Source: Clusia tigrina | Taxonomy: Eukaryota > Arthropoda > Insecta > Diptera > Clusiidae | NCBI GenBank assembly: GCA_920105625.2 | Contig: OV050033.1 | Span: 11,698,001-11,762,000 of the forward strand | Direction: 5' to 3' | DNA length: 64,000 nucleotides | Shown here: positions 48,607-61,200 of the stretch, piece after piece | Layout: each line of letters starts with the position of its first letter | Numbering within the stretch: position 1 is the stretch's first letter | Program-made: the position numbers and the translations under genes | Notes under the pieces: generated by a model | What the model was told of the DNA's origin: nothing | Seen by the model: the letters and a program-made list of their open reading frames with translations, nothing else | Database searches by the model: none

Positions 48607-49497
48607 GTGGGTATGTAAATGAATAAAATATGTGGCAAGTATACAAAGCAAAAAAATATTGATTTTCTTACATGAAAGTGAGAAGTGGGGGCTATCCACA
48701 CTCCCCTCATCCTCTCTGTAGCCACCAACACAATTGCCATGGAAATGGTTAAATCAGCCAATGGCGGGATTTTGCGATTTAGCTTAGAGTGATATATTTT
48801 TATGGTCTGCTCTGGTTGTTTCTTCGGTTGTTGTTGCTGTTATGGTTTCTTTGGCTGATGTTGTTGTTGCTGTCGTTATTGTTCGCTGGTTCTCTACACA
48901 ATTAATTTTAATGTTAGCAAACCCATGCAGCTAACGTTTCATGGCTCTTGGGTAGCGGAAGTATCCGCCACACAGTACTTTGTTCCATAGAGAAAAGAAT
49001 ACAAATATCAGAACAGTTATTGTGACCAGTTCCAATAAATTTAATATTATTTTGGAATTCTTTAGCCAAGAGGAATGTTTCATACTTTTGTTGAATCAGT
49101 TTGTTTCTAAGAGTGAGTTCTGCATACTACTTGGCTATAATTTGGCCAAGAGGAATGTTGAATAATCGTCTTATATAAGATTGTTTTTAAGACTGTGTCT
49201 GCATATTTCAAGGACGAGATAATTTCCCATTTGAATGTGAAAATTGCATTTTGGGGGTCGCTGATGTCAAAATTTCCCCTCCAATCAAGGTATAAACAGA
49301 TACTTATTGACTAAATTATGAAATGTTACATTTAGGTTTGAATTAAATTTAAAAGTTGGTACTTTTAGTGGGGCCGTAGTTCAGCTGATTAATTAAGAAG
49401 AATATGTTCAACTAATAAAATACATATTTCGATAATTTGTTGAATTCATTTAGGAGGAAAGAAGCTACACTGTCAATTTTATACATGAGTTATAGTG

Positions 49498-49720
49498 AAT
49501 ATATGGTACCTTTGTTTTAATAAGCATACTAGACTCATACTCGAAGGATCGTGGGTTTGAATCCTGCATCGGGCTAGGTCTAAAAAATACTTGTTTCTTC
49601 TCTTCGAGTTGGATACCTTATTTGCTAGTATACGTTCCCCCAACCCCTCGTAGACATAATTAATTAAGGTTCAAGGTATTCTAATAAATATACAAATAAA
49701 TAATAATAATAAAATATATG
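49498..49720 (+). mobile_element. tRNA-derived SINE with target duplication
   Basis: A pol III A-box-like TGGTACCTTTG (49504-49514) and a B-box GGTTTGAATCC (49554-49564) are spaced as in a tRNA. The 3' half folds into a T-arm GTGGG-TTTGAAT-CCTGC, preceded by an anticodon-like loop CTCATAC. After the tRNA part come about 100 bp of unrelated body and an AATAAATA/AATAATAAT tail. AATATATG at 49498-49505 is repeated exactly at 49713-49720, giving an 8 bp target-site duplication around a roughly 207 bp insert. It is not a functional tRNA. Confidence 0.65.
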
Positions 49721-52379
49721 TGTGGTGGGCGTGTCATTAGTCCACTTCTACCATTCTCATTGTTCTAATGTAAGGTAATAACAGCAATCTCATTAGCTGT
49801 TTTAAAAGGTTTGACCAATAGTGAAGCTAAGTTATTGTTCTTTCTGCAGCTTTCGTTATATGGAAGGTAGGCGTGTCTGTTGTTCTATCCACCCAACTAT
49901 TATAATCTTGATGTGAGGTAATTATATGAAGCTGTTGATCAATTTTGAGTTCCTTTTCTACTCATACAAATGACAGTGTATCTCCATTTTGAGAGGTCTG
50001 GTAACACACTTTCTGTTTTTTTCCATTGTTTGTGTGGAGACAAATCACTGTGTCCCATCTCTTTTATTTGTTTGCATATGCGTATGGGCAGGTATACTTG
50101 TATAAGAGAAGGAAATAGTGTGTGAGTGCTGTGTGGGGCCCTATTCCGCAAGTTTTCCTCAGAACTCTGCAAATTGACGTCACAAAATGCAAATTTGCAA
50201 AGTGAAAACCCAAAGTTTGCGGAATTAATTTTGCTGCTACAAATTAAACTGCTGCGTATTTGCAAATATTGATGCTGGGAGTGTAAGTGTGTGTGTGCAC
50301 GTACCAGCCATAAAATGTATTTAACACACGTATATACACATGTTTACATATGTATATGTATATGTATATAGACGAGTATTTGTGTGTACGCACTGAACAT
50401 ATCAAATCAAACCAGAGATACGAGTAGTTCAGTTCTGAAGTGGTTGCTTCTGCTCTTGAAATTCGAGTATAATCTTGAACGGTTGATTCGATTTAATAAG
50501 TTAATATGTAGTTCGTATACTAAATTCTCTTATTCCTTTAACTAGTATGATGAATAAATAAAGTGTGTCAAGTTGTGTCAATTATTAAAACACACATATA
50601 ATTTTTGCTCATCAGGAATCAGCAATGCATCGCGTTTATGCAGAACAAATTATTGATTTATTATGAGAATTTCACTGATTTGAACGGAAAAGTTTATTGG
50701 TGCAAAGACAAGTTCCCGAAGTTACGTTAACAGGCAATCAACTTTAATTTTATGTATTCTATAACTTAATAGTATCTCTTAAATTGGTGAAAAATACGAA
50801 CTTAATGATCTTTTAATTCCTCCAAATTCGACCCCGGATTCGGTCGTTGTCTGTTCTAGGATACCAGTAGACGAGGCTTTCCCACCATTATATTTCTATT
50901 CTATTTCTATGGGACAGCTTCATGTATCAGCTTGAGGCATAGAAAATACTTCGTTAATAACTCGTACCCTAAACTAGAGACACAAAAAGTATAATAGTCG
51001 GAATCCAGTTATCCTGGTTTTGAATAAAATTTCAACCTATTCGAATATAATTTTACTCGATTAGCCCGACTATATTTGAATGGCGATTAGCAAGAGTATA
51101 TTTGTATGCCAATTGTTCCAAATATGTTACAACATGGACATGCCTGGTAGTTCGTCCTTTTTATAGAATACACAAGGCTACCAATCCAACGGTTATGGCG
51201 CCACTACAACAATGACAACGCAATTGTGCCAACTCATGGATAAATAACTTATTCGTCATTGTTCACATAAATTATCTGCGAGATTGCTCGGCAATAAAAC
51301 CGACAAACAAAGGCACAAATTAAATGCTTATTTGTAATGATATAAAATGCGAAGAATAATTAATTTCCGGTAAGCCAGGTGAGTACTCAGCTGGATGAGC
51401 GCGCTTTTTAACAACGCAACCTTCTCACACCACCGCTGTAATGCTTTCCACACCTGTGAAAAGCGTTTGTCTGGGCACGCGAAGGTCGCAACCATTGCCG
51501 AAGGTGGTGGTAAACTGAGGCGTGGGTGGAATCAGTACAAATAATCAGTGTCTGCCGTATCGAATTATCACACTACAGGCAAAGACTTGTAAGTACCCAC
51601 TTATTGTGGGCACAAACAAAAAGGAAATAAACTAAGATGGAAAATTCCGCTTAAGTCCTGCAGCGATTGACGGATAACTGCTTCAGAAATACTCACGGTG
51701 AAGTATTCATTTCGGAATGGATTTTGTAGGCAAACGTAGGTTACCATCCACCCTCCAGTTGTTTATAGAGTGGTTTTAGTGAAACTATAAATGGAATCAC
51801 CTTAGGGAGCAAAAATGCGCTGAACCTTTCGCCTTCTACATTTCCAACTTATTTGCAACACGCTAATTGGGGACTTACTGATGACAAATGAGGAATAAAC
51901 TGAACAGTTTCTGAAGTGTCGCCGGGCCTTAATCCATTATTTAGATTAAAAACAAATTTGGTAATGAGAAATTCCACAGGCATAGCAGTGTATATATTTC
52001 AAACTGATTACATTGAAGTGATAATTAGAAATCAGATTCATTTCAATATAGATCGATAGTTACTTTCGAGTTTTAGCTGAGCTGGGAAGTAAACACATCT
52101 TATTTCTCTCCTGCTTAGCTGAAAGAAGAGGAAGTTCCTTTGATTTTTTTTTCGGGTAGAGAGGGTAAAAATGCCGGTCGCATCATCAAAACTGTCGTTA
52201 CAGATTTGGTATGTGAGGTTTGCATTCACTAAAACATCCCGCTCCCTCACTGAGAACTCATTGGGAAATTCCTTTGATAAACCCGAAGCCATTTGTAGGA
52301 TAAAAGAGGTGAATTTAGCTTTAAATGAACGAATCAAAATACGCTTCTTATTAGATGGAATAGTAAAGATCAGCGAGAA

Positions 52380-52800
52380 CTAAACCAGCAACAAGGATAT
52401 TTCTTCCCTCTGGAGACATCTAACTTGCGCGTCTAAGATTGAGATTTTTGTTAACCGACACTGATATCTTTTGAATGTGTGGAATGGGGAAAGACCAGCG
52501 AGAATTAAACCAGCAACAAGGACATTTCATCCCTCTGTGTACGAATCAAAGAGAGACATCATTTTTAACAGACGCTGATATTTTTTTAGAATGGGGAATA
52601 GGGAAAGATCCGAGAGAATCCAACCACCAACAAGGATATTGCTTCCTTCTGCGGATATCTGACTTACGAGTCCAAGAATGACATCATCGCTAACAGATAC
52701 TGATATTTTTCGAGTGTGGGAAATAGAAAGTGAAACGCCTTAACATGTTATAAATGAATGTCCTACATTCAATAGCCTAGAGGGTTTCATACCGCCAAAT
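52380..52800 (+). mobile_element. retrotransposon-derived segment tandemly triplicated (~112 bp)
   Basis: Three head-to-tail units share AACCAGCAACAAGGATATTTC then CCCTCTG, ATCT.AC.T..GAGTC, TAACAGA.ACTGATATTTTT and GAATG.GG.AAAGA. Unit starts are near 52384, 52505 and 52621. In frame they read LNQQQGYF.PL..SN.RV…TD.DIF.CG.GK. The last unit runs into ETP*HVINECPTFNSLEGF, a typical E.TP.HV..ECP.F ending of LINE ORF2 proteins. The repeat therefore seems to have expanded within a retrotransposon 3' end. Confidence 0.6.
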
Positions 52801-54235
52801 GGATTTTGAAATATGAAACCCATACCATCGTTGAGATGACCTTAGGTCAGCAAAATATATAGATTCTACTTGAATATTCTTACGGAAAATAAACTTTTCC
52901 TTGTTGCTATGTATCGTTTTATAGGAGTGTCGACAAAATAACTTGAACGGTGTGGAATTGTAGCAAAATCTTACTGAGATTCCATACTTCAATGTGCATA
53001 TACAAACATAGGCTCCAACTTGAAGATAGGTATTTTCCGACGTCCCTAAAGATCAGTTTCCATAGTTTGGTTAGCAAAGTTTCGATTGAAGCCACACACT
53101 TTCTTATACTTCTTTGGAACCCTTTTGAAAGTGTTCAGTACTTGTCTAACAACAGCTCAAGAGGATGGATCGTATACAAGAGATCCAGAGAGCATCATTA
53201 TTTCATTCATTGTTAATGGCTCATGGTATCAATACTGTAAGAGTAGAGACGAGACAACAACATTGTGACCCCTCCTATGATCTCCATGTAACTTCTTTGT
53301 AACATTAGCAATTATTGTTGAAAAGGTTTTCGACGCTTGAGCTTACCCCAGCAATTCAGACAAAACAGGACTCAGAGAAGGCGACTGCCGACCCGTTGGA
53401 GGGATTAAGTGAGAGCTTCCATTGATGAGATAAACATCAGTTAGTCATGCCAGCTTAAATTATCATGCTTTTTGCCATTTCTAAGGTAAGCTCGCTAGAA
53501 ACTTGTTCTGCTTCGGAGATGCCAGACCCACCCATCAATTAGTTCCTCTCCTCCGCTAAGTACAATTAATTTGCGCTAATTACAGATTATCGCATTAGTT
53601 TCAACTGCGGCTCCAAGGACACCCACTCGGCATTCCTTTCAATTCTGTAAGCGGGCAATTTTGAACTTTTACAAAGTGTTGTTTTCAATTAAACTTTTAA
53701 TTCATTCTGTTCAGTTAAAATGTGAGCAACTTTAAAAAAACAACTTTAGAAAAAAGAGAACGCAAATGAAAAATGGTAAGTGGAACATTGCCAAGTAGCA
53801 CAGCAGCAGCTGCCAAAGATGCCAGCGCCTGTTTCTAACCTACTCGCAGCTCGCTGGCACACTGCCTGCCTGGTTGCCTGGCTGGCAACAGTGATAATTA
53901 AGTAAACTTACCGTGTTCGGCAAAAGTGCTGACAGCCGCGTGAAAAACGGAAAACGGTTTACAGTGTGCACCGCTACGACGACGCGGGGATGCTTTAGTG
54001 GATGTAGAGCAAAGGCAGTCACAGCAGTAAACGTTGTTGTTGTTCCCGTTACTGTTGCTGATGTGTGGCAGGTGATGTGAGTAGCTGCGTTCCTCGAATT
54101 GGCAGGAGTGAGTAGTTCTGTGCGCGTTGTCCTACTTAGCGGCAGCGCTCCAAACTGAAGCTGTAGGATGCCGCGCTGGGTATATTGGCAGTGCTATTGG
54201 AATGCTGAGGAATTACATAGAAACACATTTGTCAT

Positions 54236-55935
54236 GTACACTATAAAAATGGATTTCTTTCTTGCTTTCTAACGCATTCTACAATCAGCCTTTTACAGAA
54301 GGAAAATAAAACTGAATAGACACTTTTTATTGTTTTAGCGAAATATTTTTTTAAATTTTACTAAAATTTTCTTTTATGAGTTTTTAATATTATTCAAAAA
54401 AATGAATTTTTGAATTCCTTTTAAGTTTTTGCAGGGTGTTGAGTATATAATATAATATTTATCTATAAATGAATTTTAAGTTTTGTTTGTAATGTTTTCT
54501 GTTTAGTTTTTTTATGTTTATATTAATTATTATTATTTTATATATAAAATATTTTTAAAATTTTTCTCTAATTTTAAGTTTTACTTTAAATGTTTTTTTT
54601 AGTAATATTTATATTATTTAAATTTTTTATCGAATATAATAATTATTTAAACTCATTTAAAATTTTTATATAATTTCTTCAAAATTTTTTTTAGTTTCTA
54701 TAATTTAAAAAAATATGAATTTTAATTTAATTATTGTGTTGAATAAATAAATTTTGAAAACAAGTTAAATATTTTTTATTTTTTTTCATTTAATCCCTTT
54801 TATTTTATTAACCAGACTTTATTTATTTTTTTTATTTTATTTTTTATATATTATTTATTTTTAATTTTTTGGTTTATTATTATTTTTTTAATTAATATAT
54901 TTTTATATTAACTACAATTTTTTTTGGTATTATTTAAAATTTTTTTTTATAATTTTTGATATATTTTATTATTATTTTTTATGTTGTTATTATAAATTCT
55001 TACCTATTACTATTATTTTTAAAATTATTTTTTTATAACTTTTTTCACCTTTATTTTTTTTTAAATTATTATCATTTTTTACTTTTTATATTATTTTTAA
55101 AATTTTTTATTATTATTTTTTATATATTTTATTTCTATTTTTCGTGTTACTAAGCAATAAAATATTTTTGTATTAATTTAATTTTTGTATTAATTGTAAA
55201 TTTAAATTTAAATATTACTTTTTATGACTTTACTATTATTTTCATTTAGAATAATTTTTTACCTCATTTATATTATTTCTTAAAATTGCTTTATTATCGC
55301 TTTCAATTTCTTTAACTATTTTTTCAGTTATTAGAATAATGTTTGACCTTTTTTGTATTTTATTCCATTGTTTTATTATTATTTTTATGTATTTTATTAT
55401 TTATGTATATTATTAATTTTTTGTTTTTTTATAATTTATGTATATTATTTTTTAAATTTATTTTATTGTTATTTTTCTTCTATTAAAACTATTATTTTTA
55501 CCTCTTTTGTACAATTTTTTCAAATAGTTTTATTATTATGTTTTATGCCTTTAATTATTGTTTTTATGTAGTATAATATTTTATATCCTTTACATTATTT
55601 TAAAAAATTTGTTGATACTAGTATAATTTTTTACCTCTTTTGAATAATTTTTTCAAATTGTTTTATCATTATTTTTTACATCCTTAATTATTGTATTTAA
55701 TTAGTATAATATTTTACGTCTTTTACATTATTTTTTAAAATCTTTTATTATAACTTTTTAAGGAATTTACTATTTTTTCAATTAATATAATTTTGTATAA
55801 TATAATTTGTTAAATGTTTTATTAATATTTTTTATGTCCTTTTAATTTGTCCTGTTCTTATTATAATTGTTTACTTTTTAGTATGATTTTGAAAAATTGT
55901 TTTTATTTTTTTTCTATATTTATTTATTACAATGT
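54236..55935. repeat. 1.7 kb T-rich low-complexity block with 133 bp repeat
   Basis: Nearly all T and A with strong T bias on the plus strand (TTTTATTATTATTTTTT). Within it, ACCTCTTTTG..(C/T)AATTTTTTCAAAT at 55500 and 55633, and AGTATAATATTTTA at 55570 and 55703, reveal a 133 bp direct repeat. More diverged units are visible back to about 55230. Open frames here (Phe/Tyr/Leu-rich) are artefacts. It is bounded by ordinary sequence on both sides. Confidence 0.85.
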
Positions 55936-56569
55936 TAATTTTGCTCTGCTTATTTGTTGTTGTAGTTAGTGTTGTTGTTGTGATATTTTCCTCACCCTTG
56001 TGCCCTTTCCGCTTTAGCAGTTGCTTTCGTTAATTTGTTTCTCTGCCGCTTGCACCTCCACGAGGTGCAACAAATCTAACAAATGTATTTTTAAATATCG
56101 ATTTGTGAAATGTTGTATCATTTATACGAGGGGGAAGAGGAGTTTGGGGCAGTTGTAAGTTTGATTGACTGAGATTTAGCACAATTACCAAAGTGTCGTC
56201 CGGACAATTTCTACTTTATTACTTGTTTTTTTTTTTTTAATATTTTAATTCAAAAGGAAGAAAAAATTTCACTGTTTTTGTTGTTGTTTATTAAATAAAT
56301 GCACTTTTCATAAGTTGGATTTTTGTTACTTTTACATTGTAAGAACTATAATGAAACTTTATTAAGTTAATTAATAAAAATATGAATTGTTTTTGTTATC
56401 TATTTTAATGAACTAATTGGCAATTGGAATTAACTTGGTTATCATAAATTCTTTACTGATATTTTTTGTATGTAACATTAACATTAAATTTATAAATTAA
56501 CTATAGTTAAAATTTGATGTTTTTGTAAAATTTAAAATTCAATTGATTCAATTTTGTTTGCACATTAAA

Positions 56570-57130
56570 ATTTTTGCACTCGCTTCACAGAAATTGCGAA
56601 TTTTCACTTGCAGAAAACACGTCCACACGTTCGCACACGCCAGTAGCACCTAAAGTGCTCGCGTGCGTTCTCTCGCCTGTTTCCTCCTTGCCAAGTACAC
56701 AAATTTGATACCCACAAAAATTGTGGATAGCCCGTTTACCGGCGAGCCGCACCGCCCCGCCCCGGCGCCTACGCAGCTATCACAGAAACCCAAACAATTT
56801 GCGTTTAGTTGCTCGTACCCTTTCTCTCTCACCACGCAATCTCCGTGCACCCACTCGCTCCTTCGGTCGCTGGTGCGCTCTTTGCCTCTTCGGTCGCTGG
56901 GTAACGCTCAAGCGTGCCACTTAACGGTATTTGCCACATGCTTCTTTGGCATGCCACTTTCACACCAAGTCCTCCTCCGGGTGTTGTGTTGCTCTTTCGG
57001 CGGCGGCTTTTCTTGACTGCTTTTCGGCGAATTTTTTCAATAAGTCGGTGGCTTTTTGTGGTCTTAGTAATTCTCCTGATTCGGCTTTTTATCGCCAATT
57101 GTTGGGTTTGTTTCAATTTTCTTTTTTCTT
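56570..57130 (-). promoter_or_regulatory. GC-rich leader-like block, candidate promoter
   Basis: About 0.5 kb of CpG-rich sequence follows the T-rich block. Read on the minus strand it contains GCGACCGAAG-type duplicated words, GAGAGAAAGGGT, GGCGCCGGGGCGGGGCGG and then TTTTCTGCAAGTGAAAATTC, the look of a fly promoter plus 5'UTR. It lies downstream of the secreted-protein gene and upstream of Ndae1, so a distal Ndae1 start is possible. A plus-strand open frame of 117 codons here has no recognisable features. Confidence 0.25.
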
Positions 57131-58278
57131 GCGATTGTTATTTTGTTTATACAGTTGTTGTTATTATTGTTTGTTGTTTGTTATTGTTGTTCTTGTTGGT
57201 GCTGTTTGTAATTAAGTCACCTTACCGACGAATGATTGATAAAGTAGCTTTAAAATTATATTCAAATTGGAAAGTTTTAATCGTTGAGGTATAGAATGGC
57301 CCGGCAACAAACTGCCAAGAGAGAGGCACCTACGAAGAGAGAGTGTGGGCGAGTGAGAGAGAGCACATGGTGACAAACTATTATAAACTATATAGTATAT
57401 AAAAGTTAAACCCCATATTAAAATTAACCATTTAACACGTATCTCTGGGAACACACATTTAACATTCGGTCATGATTGAAGATCGTATATAATAAAATAA
57501 GAATGTTTTCTATAAAAAGAACGTTTTTTGTACTTAAGAAGTGTGCTTTGGGGTCACAAAGGTTTAGTGGACTACCAAATTACCAAATTATCTTGGCACA
57601 ACCCAGTGATCGAACTATTAGCAAAACTAATTTATATAACACTGTCAAAGTCCATTGCAATAATGAACTTAAATATTTCCCACCTCTCTCCCAAATATTC
57701 ACTAAGTCTCAGTTTATTCTTAAATCATTCCCACCTATTTTCTGATGCGTTAAAGCTATCAAGATGAGCATGCTTATTGCTTTTGTTATGTGGGCTTTAG
57801 AACAGTTGAAGCAGCACCTACAATCTTCTATATCCTCTTCATTGGACCCTTTACGTTTTCTTTCCAAAGTTATTTATAACTGTTGTATATATTTTCTATG
57901 CTTTCTGATTCCTTCAAAGCACTTCCACATGCTTCAAATTAATTTCCCATCAATTCACTGGCAGCCTTTTACGACGTGTGCGAATCTCCAATTTTGGATT
58001 TCTGATATCGCTTTGATGATTGATGGTTGCTGATTGGCTGGCAGTTCTATTACGCTATGCAGCGGTTGGTTCAAATTAGCTTTAATAACAATACAAAGAA
58101 AAAGATAACCCACCGTTGGGGTTGAACCCTCCCTCTCCCCACCTTGTTCTTGTTAGCAATTCAAGTTCAAGTGCAATTGAAGGAATGCAAATAAGGTTTT
58201 GTGAATAAAAATAATTTAAAATTTATAATAAGTACAATTAAAGCAGTTAAAGTCTAAAATTAAGTATGCGTGCAATTA

Positions 58279-61200
58279 CTAACTAAGATATCCGGGATAG
58301 CCGTATAAACCTAGGCAGTCAGGTCTCAAACTACGAGAATCCATGGATTCCGAACTTTCTGTGCTGGTTTGCCAGCTATTTTGCATAATTCTGGGTAATT
58401 TCCCATAGTCCATGCTATCTTCCCCTGTGCGGCTGTCATAATCAAAGTAAGAGTTCTGTGGATCCTCGTCAAGCTGATCATACGATCGATAGGAAGCGTA
58501 TGGTTTTAACTCCTTAAATGGTTTTGCTCGCGGTTCTGCTTGTGATGAAGGGTGATATTCGTCTGATGCACAGCGGTCCTTGATTATCTTTGTCAAGTAA
58601 ATAGTTGGTGGCTTCTTCTTCTTGGGTCTACGGTGGTTGTGATTACAATCATTGTCATCATCATCACTATTACCACCACCATGACCATGACCATGACCAT
58701 GATCATCCTCATCTTCGTAATTCACATAATAATCCCTTTCCCGATTTCCTTCTTTATGTCGTTCATGTTGTTGTTTGAAACGATTCCATTCGTAAGCTAT
58801 GGGCTCAGAATAGCGAGGATTCGGGTTATGCATGGGTTTATTTTGATCTATAAGTAAAACATTTATTGCAGAGTGGAGGTAAATATATCCAAAACTTCCG
58901 TCAAACTTACGCCTTCGTTCAGGTTTCATGTAGTACTCGTAATAATGCGTGGCACTACCTTCCGAATCTTGTCTGCTGTGCATCTTTCTGTCATCATCTT
59001 CCCGTGTGCTTGTGCCTAAAGATTCAATTATTTTTGAAAAGACTCTAAATTTTTATTTCATAAAAAATATATTCATTATCAAACCTTGTTCGACGAATTC
59101 ATCTTCATAATCTTTTTCTTCAGTGTCGCAAAACGAATCTTCAATTCTTGGTCCAGGTCTACCAACCATACCCTCATTTGCCTCGTTCCTGTGCTCATTG
59201 CTGCCATTTGTCTTCTCTGAACTATTCTCATTCCCACCCGAATGTTCTTTCGAAGTATTTGTTTTATTATTGTTTATGTTAGTGACTGAATCAGCTGTGC
59301 TGTTTCTGTTGCCTGTATTCGGTGCAATATTTCTCCCTGTTGTGTTAGGAGGATCTTTGCGCACACGTTTCTTAGTCTTGTTTGGATTAACTGTACTATC
59401 TTCTTCTTTTTTATCATTCAGTGTTTTACTATTCGGTTTCTGCTTCACTGCTATTTGGGGTTCGATATCGCCGCTTGTTGGGGGTTTCGCCATTGCAGTA
59501 AAATCGTTTACGTCTTGCGCACTTCCTAATTGACCTCCATTCTTTTCAGCTATTTTTGGTTGTTTTGCTTCAATATTTCCATTCATTTTGTTGTTATTTA
59601 TTGTTGTGATAATAATAATGGGAGCATCTGGTTCCTTGGGCATCTTTAATCTTTTTCGTACTTCGGTGTTATCATGATGATCTGGATATTTATTAGCAAT
59701 ATCAGTTGAGTTCGCTTTCGTAGCTTTTAGTTTACTGGTTTGTTCCTCAGATAAGACTGTTTGTATAATGCTGTCGACACAAAACTGAAAATGTGAAGTG
59801 GAACTCTTTCCATTATGATCATCATTATGAGTTCCATTATGACCTCCATTTTGGTTCATTATTGTAATCATACTATCATCTTTCCTGTTGTGCTTGTCAT
59901 CTTCTATGTAAGTGGGTATTTCAATTGTTCTATTGTTTCCAGTCATTTCTTCCTCGTTATTTGGAGCTGATGTTGTAACTTTTTGTTCGTTTTTCGTATT
60001 CAAATTTTTGTTATTATTTTCAGATTTGTGTTTATGCAAGTCTGCATTTATTTTCTGTTCTTTCGGAGCATTTTGTTTCAATTTCTTTTTTTCTCCATCT
60101 GCATTCGCTTTTGGTCTCCTATTTTTGGAATTATTTGCTTTTTTATCTGGTATTGGAGTACCAACTTTTCCTTGCTGCTTGTCTACATTCGCTCTCTTAT
60201 TTGATACCGTTGTTAATTCTACCATGTTACTCGGTGCTACTACCTGAACATTATGTAGTTTTCTGTTAAATTGTTCATTATTCTTCTTATATTTCTTTTC
60301 GAGCAAATTATCATCTTTTGGATTACTTCGAAACGATATCTCTATCTGGTTTTCAATTGCTCTCATGTTACTGGGATCATCGTTTGTGCTTAAATGCATA
60401 ATTCTTTCCTGTTTATTTCTCATATGAGTGGGTTTTTCGAATTTTCTTTCTTGCTCTGATAGTTTTTTCTTTGGGTTTGGCTTTGGGTATAATTCTTCTC
60501 CTATTTCATTTACAATTTGTTGGTGATTTTTGTGCAGATTGCCATCACTGGTTTTTGTTCTATGCTGGCGTTCTTTGATAGCAACTCTACCATCAGTAGG
60601 TTTTGTTCTATCATTGCGTTCTTTAGAATTTTTTGACCTTCTGTTGCTGTTACTCGCTTCCTTGTACTCCTTTTTAATAGACGCTTTTAATCTATCACGC
60701 ATGATTGCATCGCTATAATTTTCATTAGAATTACTTTTATTATATCTCTGTCTTATTTCTTCGTATTCTGTGCTCTGATTGCCATTTTCAACGATTTGAT
60801 TTCTATCTTTGCGTTCTTTATAATTTTTTCTCAATTTGTATTTCTGATTGACTTCTTCAGAATCTTTGCGATGACTGTCGCCACTATCTGTGTTTGTTCT
60901 GTCATTGCCTTCTCTAGAGGGGTTTTCATTCTCATTTTTTTGCCTCGATTGGATATCGGCTTTATTATAACTTTCCTCACCATTCACTTTTATTCTATCA
61001 TTATGTTCTCTAAAGTTAATCTTCATTTTACTTCCTTGCCTCATCTCCGCATGCCATTTCTTATTAGCGTCATCATTAGTTGACTTGGTTGTATTTTTAT
61101 GTTGTCCAGAGTAGTTTTTTGAATCAATTCTCTGCCTGGCAACTCCTATTTTGTCTTCATCGGTACGTTCCTCAGAGTAACTCTTCATTTTTTTTCGCTG

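Larger units (their letters stand above)
45583..58278. other. intergenic / upstream region without supported host genes
   Basis: Between the candidate Ndae1 start region and the secreted-protein gene I find only repeats, the unassigned open frame at 48151-48606, and the GC-rich leader-like block at 56570-57130. A 70 bp duplication sits at 49072/49142 (TTAGCCAAGAGGAATGTT). A loose repeat of CAACCCTTTG-like words spans 47790-47940. Confidence 0.5.

Noticed and set aside
49371..49395. GGGGCCGTAGTTCAGCTGATTA, resembling the 5' end of a tRNA
   Set aside because: The only matching 3' half is about 170 bp away and belongs to the SINE with its own A-box, so no tRNA gene can be formed.
54956..55571. 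Phe/Tyr/Leu-rich plus-strand open frames resembling membrane proteins
   Set aside because: Hydrophobicity comes from T-rich low-complexity DNA; the frames follow the 133 bp repeat, not codon structure.
56663..57294. Plus-strand open frames of 94-126 codons in the GC-rich block
   Set aside because: Open because of base composition and repeated TTCGGTCGCTGG words; three overlapping frames are equally open, which argues against coding.
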